Positions 1 to 5,898 of a DNA stretch of 9,027 nt are shown piece after piece (the first letter of the stretch is position 1; each line of letters begins with the position of its first letter). Made by a program: the position numbers and the translations under genes. A model generated the notes under the pieces. It saw only the letters and a list, made by a program, of their open reading frames with translations, did no database searches and was not told the DNA's origin. This DNA is from Solirubrobacterales bacterium (GTDB lineage Bacteria; Actinomycetota; Thermoleophilia; Solirubrobacterales; Solirubrobacteraceae). The DNA lies in assembly GCA_016215085.1 (NCBI GenBank), contig JACRMD010000142.1, positions 1 through 9,027 of the forward strand. Reading direction: 5' to 3'.

Positions 1-203
1 GCCTGACCAAAGAGGAAATTTACGAACACCTGCGCCCGCGCTTCGACAAGCTGTACCTGCCGGACGACATCGTGTTCATCGAGGCCGTGCCCAAGACCAG
101 CGTGGGCAAGTTCGACAAGAAGGTGCTGCGCGCCCGGCTCGCCGACGGCGAGCTGCCGGGCCGCGTCGTCGTCGACCTCCACGCGGCCGCGGAGCGCGCG
201 TAG
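1..203 (+). CDS. Acyl-CoA synthetase (AMP-forming), C-terminal fragment
   Basis: The frame is open from base 3 and ends at TAG 201-203, giving 66 residues of the C-terminal subdomain of an ANL-superfamily acyl-CoA ligase. The diagnostic stretch is VFIEAVPKTSVGKFDKKVLR. The Lys in SVGKFDKK is the conserved lysine that family members use for the adenylation half-reaction. The K-F-D-K-K form is typical of medium- and long-chain fatty acid CoA ligases. The substrate cannot be told from this fragment because the AMP-binding core lies outside the window. Its stop abuts the stop of the convergent regulator with no intergenic base (TAG then CTA, a CTAG palindrome), so no room remains for a separate terminator. 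The first ~25 bases are noticeably AT-richer than the rest, but the protein reads normally there. Confidence 0.9.
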   Translation, partial: LTKEEIYEHLRPRFDKLYLPDDIVFIEAVPKTSVGKFDKKVLRARLADGELPGRVVVDLHAAAERA

Positions 204-1481
204 CTAGCCGTCGCCGGGCCCGCTGCCGCGGTCCAGCAGCGGCACGAGCGAGACCGCGGCGCGCAGGGCCAGCGACGAGGCGTCCTTGCCGCCGGCGAGC
301 TCGAGCGCGCGGCGGACCCGGTAGGCGGCGGTGTTCTGGTGGACCGCCAGGCGCGCCGCCGTCCGCGAGAAGCTCTGGCCCTCCTCCTGGAAGACGCGCA
401 GCGTGTCGAGCAGGCGCCGCGTCGCCTCGTCGCCGGCGGCCAGCGGCCCGAGCGTGCGGCGGACGAACCGGCGCGCGCGCTCGGCGTCGCCGGTCAGCAG
501 CGCGAGCACGCCCGTCTCGTCGTCGTAGCGGACGACGGCCGGCCCGTCGCCGGCCAGGCGCGCGACGCGCCGCGCGACCCGCGCCTGCAGGTGGCTGTCG
601 CGAAAGCCCTCCAGGCCGCGCCCCGGGCGACCGAGCGCGACGCGCAGCGGGCCGTGCGCGCCGCCGGCCACCGCGTCCAGCGCCTCCTCGGCGAGCGGGT
701 CGAAGCCGTGCACCCACGCCCACAGGGCCGTCGCCCCGTCGCGGACGAGCAGCGGCCTGGCCGCCGGCCCGGCCAGCCGCTGCGCGAGCTCGGTCGCGTG
801 CGCCTCGAGCGCCGTGCCGCCCAGATCGCCGACGGGCCCGTCGAGCCAGGCGATCATCGCGACGTGCCAGCCGCCGAGCTCGTAGCCGAGCCGGGCCGCG
901 GCGACCTGCTGGTCGAGCTCGGCGTCGTCGAGGATCGCGCGGACCGTGTCGGCGCGGAGCGCCTCGGTGCTGCGCGCGCGCCGGTCGCGGTGCTCCTCGA
1001 AGGCCTGCAGCAGCGGCTCGCTGATCGCGTCGACCCAGCGGAAGAAGAACGCCGAGGAGGCCGCGGTCGCCTCGGCGAGCGCCTGCGGGTCGGCGTCCTG
1101 GGCGACGAGCTCGTCGTACCAGAGCTCCCAGTACCGCGCGTGGCCGAGTCGGTAGGTCCGCAGCAGCGACTCGGCCGAGACGCCGCGGTCGGCGGCCAGG
1201 CGCGCCCACTGCAGCGCCTCGTGCGGCGGGTTGAGGTCCGCCGGATCGGTCCACGTGAGCGCCATGGCCGTGATGAGCCGCGCGCTCGCGCGGGCGGTCG
1301 CGTGCGTCTGCTCGCGCAGGTCCTCGTCGCGGACGAGCTCGGGCATCTGCTCGTCCAGCAGGCCCATGAGCTCGTGGGTGATCGCGTCGACGCGGGCGTC
1401 GATCTCGCGCGCCGCGCCGGCGATCGCCGCGGTGGCCGCCGGGGAGAGCGGGCGGGATGCGATCGCGCGAGCCTCCCACAA
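204..1481 (-). CDS. PucR/CdaR-type transcriptional regulator
   Basis: This is a regulator of about 425 aa with the PucR-family layout. It has a long mostly helical N-terminal region (roughly 15-200), a middle GGDEF-like region (about 205-345), and a C-terminal PucR HTH. In the HTH (about 360-395), LRVFQEEGQSFSRTAARLAV is followed by HQNTAAYRVRR, the usual H-x-N-T-x-x-Y-R-x-R recognition helix. Family members usually respond to small metabolites and regulate a neighbouring catabolic gene; here the P450 directly upstream on the same strand is the obvious candidate. The start is uncertain. No ATG or GTG is well placed: TTG 1481 is used here, CTG 1502 sits 4 nt after GGAGG and overlaps the P450 stop, and an internal ATG near 1366 would cut off conserved sequence. 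The frame stays open far upstream into the P450 gene, but that part is a GC-driven shadow. The family is certain; the start and effector are not. Confidence 0.88.
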   Translation of the reverse strand: MWEARAIASRPLSPAATAAIAGAAREIDARVDAITHELMGLLDEQMPELVRDEDLREQTHATARASARLITAMALTWTDPADLNPPHEALQWARLAADRGVSAESLLRTYRLGHARYWELWYDELVAQDADPQALAEATAASSAFFFRWVDAISEPLLQAFEEHRDRRARSTEALRADTVRAILDDAELDQQVAAARLGYELGGWHVAMIAWLDGPVGDLGGTALEAHATELAQRLAGPAARPLLVRDGATALWAWVHGFDPLAEEALDAVAGGAHGPLRVALGRPGRGLEGFRDSHLQARVARRVARLAGDGPAVVRYDDETGVLALLTGDAERARRFVRRTLGPLAAGDEATRRLLDTLRVFQEEGQSFSRTAARLAVHQNTAAYRVRRALELAGGKDASSLALRAAVSLVPLLDRGSGPGDG

Positions 1482-1489
1482 CGGGAGGC
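1471..1489 (-). other. Perfect 7-bp hairpin at the P450/regulator junction
   Basis: On the minus strand GCCTCCC and GGGAGGC are separated by the 5-nt loop GTTGT. The hairpin begins 10 nt after the P450 stop codon and lies at the 5' end of the regulator. It has no T-tract, so it is not a classical intrinsic terminator. The 3' arm contains a strong Shine-Dalgarno-like GGGAGG that the 5' arm would mask. The structure could therefore lower regulator translation, or stabilise the upstream P450 message. The pairing is visible; the function is inferred. Confidence 0.45.
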
Positions 1490-1498
1490 CCGCGCCGG

Positions 1499-2758
1499 TC
1501 AGGCCGCCTCCGGGGTCCAGGTGGCCGACAGGCGCTTGATGCCGTTGATGAAGTTGGCCACCAGGAAGTCGGCCTCCGGCGCCTGGATGTCGGGGATCCG
1601 CGTGTAGACCTCGGTCAGCAGCGTCTTGAGCATCGTGCGCGCCAGCGCCGAGCCCAGGCAGAAGTGCGGGCCGCCGCCGCCGAAGGCCTGGTGGCGGTTG
1701 GGGTCGCGCAGGATGTCGAACGTGTACGGGTTCTCGTAGACGTCCTCGTCGCGGTTGCCCGAGCAGTACCAGAGGACCACCTTCTCGCCCGCGCGGATCT
1801 CGGCGTCGCGGATCGTGACGTCCTGCGTGGCCGTGCGGCGCATGTGCAGCAGCGGGGAGGCCCAGCGCAGGACCTCCTCGACCGCGCCGTCGATCCGGGC
1901 GGGGATGTCCTGCATGAGCAGGTCGCGCTGGTCGGGATGGCGCGAGAAGGCGTGGATCGCGTGCGCCGAGGCGTGGCGCGTCGTGTCGTTGGCGGCGACC
2001 GCGAGCAGCACGAAGAACGCGCAGATCTCGTCGTCGGTCATCCGCTCGCCGTCCCACTCCGCCTGGACGATCCAGGTCATGAGGTCCTCGCCGGGCTTGC
2101 GGCGGCGCTCCTCCGCCAGCATCGCGGCGACCTCGCGCAGCTCCATGACCGCGCCGCCGAACAGCTCCAGGGCGGTCAGGCCGCCGCGCGCCTCGGGGTC
2201 GGTCCACGACAGCAGGCGCTGCGCGGCGTCGATCGTCCGGTCGTGGACCTCGCCCTCCGGGAGCCCGAAGAAGCTGCCGAAGATCCGGCCCGGCAGCTTG
2301 ACCGAGACCAGCTCGACGAAGTCGCCCTGGCCGAGCGGCGCCATCTCGTCGATGAGGTCGCGGGCGTGGCCGGCGACCCAGCCCTCCAGCCGGCGCATGT
2401 TGCCCGGCTTGAAGGCGTTCATGGTGATGCCGCGCAGCTGCGCGTGGCGCGGGTCGTCCATGGCGATGAACGACTGCGCGAGCTCCGTCATCTCGGGCGA
2501 GAAGTCCTCCATCGTGATGCCGCCCGCCGAGGAGAAGATCTTGGGGTTGCGGCTCGCGAACCGGATGTCCTCGTACTTGGTCAGCGACCAGAAGCCGCGC
2601 GTGTTCTCCTCGGGCGGCAGCAGGTCGGACTCGGCCGGCCGGCTCCACACCACGGGGCTCTCGCGGCGCAGCACGGCGAAGGCGGCGTCGCGCTCCTCCT
2701 GGGGCCGCTCCCAGAACGAGCGGGCGGCGAGGTCGATCTGGCTTGCGGTGGTCGTCAC
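1499..2758 (-). CDS. Cytochrome P450, CYP124/CYP125-like
   Basis: This is a complete 419-aa soluble bacterial P450. Visible landmarks are the C-helix region DDPRHAQLRGITMNAF (101-116), the I-helix oxygen-activation motif AANDTT (255-260), the K-helix ExxR (E295-R298), and the heme loop FGGGGPHFCLG with the axial thiolate Cys367. The stretches AVEEVLRWASPLLHMRRTAT and VVLWYCSGNRDEDVYENP strongly resemble actinobacterial CYP124/CYP125/CYP142 enzymes, which hydroxylate methyl-branched lipids or sterol side chains. The substrate here is inferred only. The I-helix has A-A-N-D-T-T where those families usually show A-G-N-E-T-T; Ala and Asp at these sites are tolerated in P450s. GTG 2758 is chosen as start because GGAGAGG lies 9 nt upstream (2768-2774) and the frame further upstream reads as low-complexity shadow. 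No ferredoxin or reductase gene is present in the window. Confidence 0.95.
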   Translation of the reverse strand: MTTTASQIDLAARSFWERPQEERDAAFAVLRRESPVVWSRPAESDLLPPEENTRGFWSLTKYEDIRFASRNPKIFSSAGGITMEDFSPEMTELAQSFIAMDDPRHAQLRGITMNAFKPGNMRRLEGWVAGHARDLIDEMAPLGQGDFVELVSVKLPGRIFGSFFGLPEGEVHDRTIDAAQRLLSWTDPEARGGLTALELFGGAVMELREVAAMLAEERRRKPGEDLMTWIVQAEWDGERMTDDEICAFFVLLAVAANDTTRHASAHAIHAFSRHPDQRDLLMQDIPARIDGAVEEVLRWASPLLHMRRTATQDVTIRDAEIRAGEKVVLWYCSGNRDEDVYENPYTFDILRDPNRHQAFGGGGPHFCLGSALARTMLKTLLTEVYTRIPDIQAPEADFLVANFINGIKRLSATWTPEAA

Positions 2759-2900
2759 GGCGCCCAGCCTCTCCGGTGCGCACCCGTCCGCGCCTCGGGA
2801 AAACCCCAAGGTGCGGGCCCGGGGTTCGTCAGGACCACAAGGGCTTGCACTCCCGTCCCGGAGCGCGAGAGGATCGGCTCGTCGATCGAGAGGAGACGGC
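2759..2900. promoter_or_regulatory. Divergent intergenic region between P450 and cupin genes
   Basis: These 142 bp separate two divergent starts, so they must hold both promoters. The clear elements are ribosome binding sites: GGAGAGG at 2768-2774 (minus) for the P450 and AGGAG at 2891-2895 (plus), 5 nt before the cupin ATG. A weak plus-strand promoter candidate is TTGCAC (2845-2850) with GAGGAT 18 nt later; its -10 is poor. I found no convincing dyad operator for the PucR-type regulator. Confidence 0.5.
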
Positions 2901-3263
2901 ATGCCTGGTGTGGAATCGCGCGACTTCGATTCGCCGGACGAGACGAGGGCGCCGGACAAGACGCAGGTCGATGTCGTGCGCATGGGGAGCACGGTCGCCG
3001 CGCGGATGACCTTCGAGCCGGGCTGGCGCTGGTCGGAGTGCGTCAAGCCCGTCGCCGGGACCGAGAGCTGCCAGCTGCGGCACGTCGGCGTCGTGGCCTC
3101 CGGCCGGATGGCCGTCAGGCACGACGACGGCACCGAGGTCGAGATCGGGCCGGGCGAGGCGTACATCATCGAGCCGGGCCACGACGCGTGGGTCCTCGGC
3201 GACGAGCGGTTCGTCGGCTTCGAGTTCGAGTCGCGGTCGGCGGAGGAGTACGCGAAGGGCTAG
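2901..3263 (+). CDS. Small cupin-domain protein
   Basis: This 120-aa single-domain protein reads as one conserved beta-barrel cupin. FEPGWRWSE (38-46) leads into the first motif region around LRHVGVVASGRM (59-70). The second motif is GPGEAYIIEPGHDAWVLGDE (84-102), with His94 in P-G-H-D-A-W as a likely metal ligand. His61 is the other obvious ligand candidate, so the metal site looks reduced compared with the classical HxH...E set. Such proteins can be dioxygenases, isomerases or simple ligand binders, and nothing here picks between these. The ATG at 2901 follows AGGAG by 5 nt. The gene is divergent from the P450 and its TAG overlaps the TAG of the facing methyltransferase by two bases. Confidence 0.82.
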   Translation: MPGVESRDFDSPDETRAPDKTQVDVVRMGSTVAARMTFEPGWRWSECVKPVAGTESCQLRHVGVVASGRMAVRHDDGTEVEIGPGEAYIIEPGHDAWVLGDERFVGFEFESRSAEEYAKG

Positions 3264-3898
3264 CGCCGGCGTGCGACGCCGAGGATGTGCGGCACCCTCG
3301 GCTCGAGGGCGCTCGCGCTGAACCCGAAGCGCTCGCTGCGCTCGATCGTGAACCCGGCGGCCTCGATGGCGGCGCCGGTGTCCCGCGCCACGTGGCAGCC
3401 GCCGGCGAGCGCGGGCCACAGGCCGGTGCGGTCGGCGAGCTGGAGCAGCCCGCGCTTGGGATGGTGGTGCGGCACGACGTGCTCGTAGAAGCGCAGCTCG
3501 CCGCCGGGGCGCACGACGCGGCGCAGCTCGGCCAGCGCCGTCGCCTGGTCGGGGACGCTGCAGAGCACGAGGCTGACCACGGCGGCGTCGGCCTCGCCGT
3601 CGGCGAGCGGCAGCGCGTCGGCGACGCCGGCCTCCACGCGGACGGGCACCGGCGCGCGTGTCGCGGCCTCCCGGGCGGCGGCGCGCAGCTCGGGCTCGGG
3701 CTCCACGGCGACGACCGCGGTCACCGCGGCGGGGTAGTGCGCGAAGTTGAGGCCGTGGCCGGCGCCGACCTCGACGACGCGTCCGCTGAGGCCGTCCAGC
3801 AGCCGGCGGCGGTGCTCGGTCGCCCCGCGGCGCTCGGCGCGCTCGGCCGCCCCGGGGTACATGCGCGCGAAGCGGGGGCGGGGGAGGTCGGTGGTCAC
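3260..3898 (-). CDS. Class I SAM methyltransferase, TMT1/METTL7-like (thiol methyltransferase family)
   Basis: This 212-aa protein has a SAM-binding motif I, VVEVGAGHGLNF (41-52), an acidic ribose-binding residue in AVVAVEPEPE (61-70), and ALPLADGEADAAVVSLVLCS (95-114) preceding RRVVRPGGELRFYEHV (126-141). V-L-C-S-V, the EHV after strand 5, and the later GGCHVARDTGAAIEAAGF (166-183) ending in PHILGVA resemble the METTL7/TMT1 group. Human members of that group S-methylate thiols, including hydrogen sulfide. The resemblance is from memory of those sequences; a phospholipid N-methyltransferase or generic small-molecule role is also possible. The GTG start (3896-3898) overlaps the TetR stop by 4 nt (GTGA), so the two are co-transcribed and probably translationally coupled. 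Confidence 0.85.
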   Translation of the reverse strand: MTTDLPRPRFARMYPGAAERAERRGATEHRRRLLDGLSGRVVEVGAGHGLNFAHYPAAVTAVVAVEPEPELRAAAREAATRAPVPVRVEAGVADALPLADGEADAAVVSLVLCSVPDQATALAELRRVVRPGGELRFYEHVVPHHHPKRGLLQLADRTGLWPALAGGCHVARDTGAAIEAAGFTIERSERFGFSASALEPRVPHILGVARRR

Positions 3899-4542
3899 GG
3901 GCGCGCCTCGGCGGTGGCGCGGGCGGCGATGCCGTCGACCAGCAGGGCCAGCGCCTTGGAGAACAGGTCGGGCGGGACGGCGCGCGAGCCGTGCAGCATG
4001 TGGTGGGCCCACAGCCCGGTGCCGAGCGCGTCGATGACGACCGCCAGCTGCCCGGGCTCCATCCCGAGGGCGTCGGCGAACGGCGCGGCCCGCTCGGCGA
4101 CGATCTCGTCCAGCGCGGCGCGCATCTGGGCGGTCCGGCGGGCGAAGGCGCGGCGGAAGGCGGGGTCGCGGGCGGCGTGGGCGAGGAACTCGAAGTACAG
4201 CGCCCGCCACTGCGGGTCGCCGGTCATCGCGTCGAGCGCGCCCTGGGCGGCGAACTGCGCCTGGCGGCTGGTGGCCTCGACGTCGTCGTCGGCGCCGGCG
4301 AAGGCCGCGCGGAGGTCCTGCGCGTGCTCGGCGCAGCGCCGGTCCAGCAGCTCGAGGAACAGCTCCTCCTTGTCGGAGAAGTTGTAGTAGACGGCGCCGC
4401 GGCTGAAGCCGGCCTCCTCGGCGACCGCCTCGAGGCTCGTGCCGTGGAAGCCGCGCCGGGCGAAGACGTTCGCCGCCGCGGCGAGCACCTGCTCGCGCGT
4501 CTCGGCGCGCCGCTGCTCCTGGGTCTTGCGCTTGCACTTCAT
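3895..4542 (-). CDS. TetR/AcrR-family transcriptional repressor
   Basis: This is a protein of about 215 aa with a typical TetR N-terminal DNA-binding domain. REQVLAAAANVFARRGFHGT begins helix 1, SLEAVAEEAGFSRGAVYYNF is the HTH, and SDKEELFLELL follows. The C-terminal ligand domain contains DPQWRALYFEFLAHAARDPAF, a pattern common in actinobacterial TetR proteins, and its ligand cannot be read. ATG 4542 is preferred because the conserved family region begins a few residues later and a possible promoter places the transcript start next to it (leaderless). ATG 4560 and ATG 4572 are in frame and would add 6 or 10 residues. The gene overlaps the methyltransferase start by 4 nt and is divergent from the cyclase, so it probably represses itself and its partners from the shared 24-bp gap. 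Confidence 0.92.
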   Translation of the reverse strand: MKCKRKTQEQRRAETREQVLAAAANVFARRGFHGTSLEAVAEEAGFSRGAVYYNFSDKEELFLELLDRRCAEHAQDLRAAFAGADDDVEATSRQAQFAAQGALDAMTGDPQWRALYFEFLAHAARDPAFRRAFARRTAQMRAALDEIVAERAAPFADALGMEPGQLAVVIDALGTGLWAHHMLHGSRAVPPDLFSKALALLVDGIAARATAEARP

Positions 4543-4564
4543 GCAGGGGCGTAGTTTCATACAG

Positions 4565-4574
4565 ACATGCATGT
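4565..4574. promoter_or_regulatory. Palindrome ACATGCATGT, candidate TetR operator core
   Basis: This 10-bp perfect palindrome lies in the divergent tetR/cyclase gap and runs over the cyclase start codon. On the minus strand it lies between a TTGACG -35-like box (4577-4582) and a weak GAAACT -10-like box (4553-4558), where a bound repressor would block transcription. On the plus strand TTGCAC (4532-4537) and TTTCAT (4555-4560) are 17 nt apart and would start transcription close to ATG 4567. The palindrome is seen directly; the promoters are weak matches and the operator role is inferred. Confidence 0.4.
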
Positions 4575-5106
4575 TCCGTCAAGGGCGTATGAGGCGCTCG
4601 TCCGGCGCCGGCGGATGCGCCGGCACCCGGCGCCGACGTTCCTCTTCGTGGACCTCGTGGGGTACACCGCGCTGACGGACGAGCGAGGGGACGAGGCCGC
4701 GGCGGCGCTCGCACGGGAGTTCCGGCGCACGACGGGCGCGCTCTGCCGCGAGCACGGCGCCACCCAGGTCAAGTCGATGGGCGACGGCGTGATGATCTGG
4801 GCGCCCGACCCCGCGGCGGCGATCGCGCTCGCGGCGGCCGTCGTGGAGCGGGTGGGCGGGCGCCCCGACCTCCTGCCGGTCCGCATCGGCGTGCACACCG
4901 GCAGCGCGGTCATGCGCGGCTGCGACTGGTACGGCGCCGCCGTCAACGTCGCCGCACGGCTCTCGCGCCAGGCCGAGCCCAACCAGGCGCTGGTGAGCGC
5001 GGCCACGCGGGAGGCGGCGGGCGGCGCGGGCGACGCGCTGTCGGGCTGCGCGGAGCTCGAGCTGCGCGGCGTCCGGCGCCCCGTGTCCGTGTGGCGGCTG
5101 GCCTAG
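4567..5106 (+). CDS. Class III adenylate cyclase, single catalytic domain
   Basis: This 179-aa protein consists almost entirely of one class III nucleotide cyclase domain, which makes cAMP from ATP. First metal motif: FLFVDLVGYTALTD (25-38), metal Asp29. Substrate lysine and second metal site: VKSMGDGV (68-75), Lys69 and Asp73. VRIGVHTG lies at 105-112. Transition-state segment: CDWYGAAVNVAARL (119-132), with Asp120, Asn127 and Arg131. Lys69 plus Asp120 is the adenine-selecting pair, so ATP rather than GTP is expected, and all catalytic residues are present. There is no sensor, HAMP or membrane segment; regulation would have to be transcriptional or by a partner. The ATG at 4567 has no Shine-Dalgarno sequence and may be leaderless; ATG 4615 is an alternative start. 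It is divergent from TetR and convergent with the Sec-methyltransferase, whose stop lies 3 bp away. Confidence 0.9.
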   Translation: MHVPSRAYEALVRRRRMRRHPAPTFLFVDLVGYTALTDERGDEAAAALAREFRRTTGALCREHGATQVKSMGDGVMIWAPDPAAAIALAAAVVERVGGRPDLLPVRIGVHTGSAVMRGCDWYGAAVNVAARLSRQAEPNQALVSAATREAAGGAGDALSGCAELELRGVRRPVSVWRLA

Positions 5107-5109
5107 CGC

Positions 5110-5898
5110 TCAGCGCGGCTTGGTCGCGCGGATCGTCGAGCCCATGGCGCCGAACTTCGCCGCCTTGCGCCGCGTGTCCTCGAAGGCCGAGCGGGCGTAC
5201 GTGTCGACGAGCTCGCCCTGCGTGATGTCGGTGTAGGCCCGCTGCACGAGCAGGCGCGCGTGCTCCCCGTGGAGCAACGCGCCGGCGATTCACCCGGTCC
5301 AGAGGTCGATGCGCTCGCGCGCGTCCTCGGATACCTCGTGGTGGATGACGACGTCGGCCAGCTGCAGCCGTCCGCCGGGGCGCAGGACGCGGTCGATCTC
5401 GTCCAGCACGGCGTCCTTGTCGGGCACGAGGTCGATGACGCCGTTGGAGATCACGACGTCGACCGAGGCGTCGCCGAGCGGCAGCGCCTCGATCAGCGAC
5501 TCGTGCAGCTCGACGTTGGCGAGCCCCATGGCCGCGGCGCTGTCGCGGGCCCGCTCGAGCATCGCGGGCGTCATGTCGACGCCGATCACGCGGCCGGAGG
5601 GCCCGGTCATCTGCGCGGCGATCAGCAGGTCGGTGCCGGCGCCGCAGCCGAGGTCGAGCACGACCTCGCCGGGGTCGACGCGGCCGAGCCGCCAGTGGTT
5701 CGCCACGCCGGCGAAGCTCTCGACGGTCGCGTCCGGCACACGGCCGAGCTCCGGCTCGGGGTAGCCGAGCTCCCGCGCCCACGATCGCCCGGTGGGGAAG
5801 ATGTAGTCCTGGTCCTGGTCGACGGAGACGTCGGTGTAGGTCTTGCGGATCTCCTCGCGCAGGACGCCGACGTCGACGCGGATCTCGTTGGTGCTCAT
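5110..5898 (-). CDS. mduS: Selenocysteine-containing ArsM-like SAM methyltransferase (UGA readthrough, Sec203)
   Basis: This is a 262-aa class I methyltransferase if the in-frame UGA at 5290-5292 is read as Sec. A conventional reading stops at 202 aa. Motif I is VVLDLGCGAGTD (79-90), followed by VIGVDMTPAMLERAR (104-118), ALPLGDASVDVVISNGVIDL (138-157) and RVLRPGGRLQLADVV (170-184). After ERIDLWTG comes U203, then IAGALL, matching the ArsM motif C-[IV]-[AG]-G-A whose Cys binds arsenic. The 59 codons beyond end in AKFGAMGSTIRATKPR, a typical last methyltransferase strand that the 202-aa form would lack. The other two ArsM cysteines are absent (Gly153 in S-N-G-V; no Cys near 61-69), so As(III) is unlikely to be the substrate. 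ATG 5898 has AGGAG 8 nt upstream and overlaps the ArsR-rhodanese stop (ATGA). I recall the name MduS for a methyltransferase-domain selenoprotein family but could not check that this is a member. Confidence 0.82.
5256..5292 (-). promoter_or_regulatory. UGA codon and bacterial SECIS hairpin
   Basis: The UGA occupies 5290-5292 on the minus strand. Downstream, GCGCG (5278-5282) pairs with CGCGC (5256-5260). A single U at 5277 bulges out, TGCTCC (5271-5276) pairs with GGAGCA (5261-5266), and the loop is ACGG (5267-5270). The loop begins 19 nt after the UGA. Counting the U of UGA as 1, the bulged U is base 16 (16 or 17, as the neighbouring Us are interchangeable). E. coli fdhF has its essential bulged U at 17 and its loop 18 nt after UGA. 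The loop differs from fdhF: it has GG but no GU, so the host SelB would need a different loop preference. Pairing is seen directly; the recoding role is inferred. Confidence 0.75.

Noticed and set aside
1..35. AT-rich patch at the window start as a sign of horizontal transfer
   Set aside because: Too short to judge, and it encodes ordinary acyl-CoA synthetase residues.
1482..2783. Upstream extension of the regulator frame through the whole P450 gene
   Set aside because: The translated part is low-complexity Arg/Pro/Gly sequence in an alternative frame of the P450; only the part after about 1500 resembles a regulator.
2845..2874. TTGCAC/GAGGAT as the cupin promoter
   Set aside because: The -10 match is poor and the spacer is 18 nt; kept only as a weak candidate inside the intergenic entry.
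2759..3169. N-terminal extension of the P450 upstream of GTG 2758
   Set aside because: It would run through the divergent cupin gene, and the Shine-Dalgarno sequence and P450 homology both support GTG 2758.
1457..4387. Very long plus-strand open frame across the P450, cupin and TetR region
   Set aside because: It is a shadow of high-GC codon bias opposite real genes. Its translation is Arg/Ala/Gly-rich with no domain, and it covers four well-supported genes.
5106..5116. GCGC-TCA-GCGC mini-hairpin between the cyclase and Sec-methyltransferase stops as a terminator
   Set aside because: The stem is only 4 bp with a 3-nt loop and no T-tract; by chance this is common at this GC content.
5290..5292. 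UGA read as a true stop, giving a 202-aa methyltransferase, or as a frameshift/pseudogene scar
   Set aside because: The downstream frame keeps methyltransferase-like sequence to a clean stop beside the next gene. The UGA sits at the ArsM Cys column and a SECIS-like hairpin follows. A TGC-to-TGA sequencing error remains possible but would not explain the hairpin.
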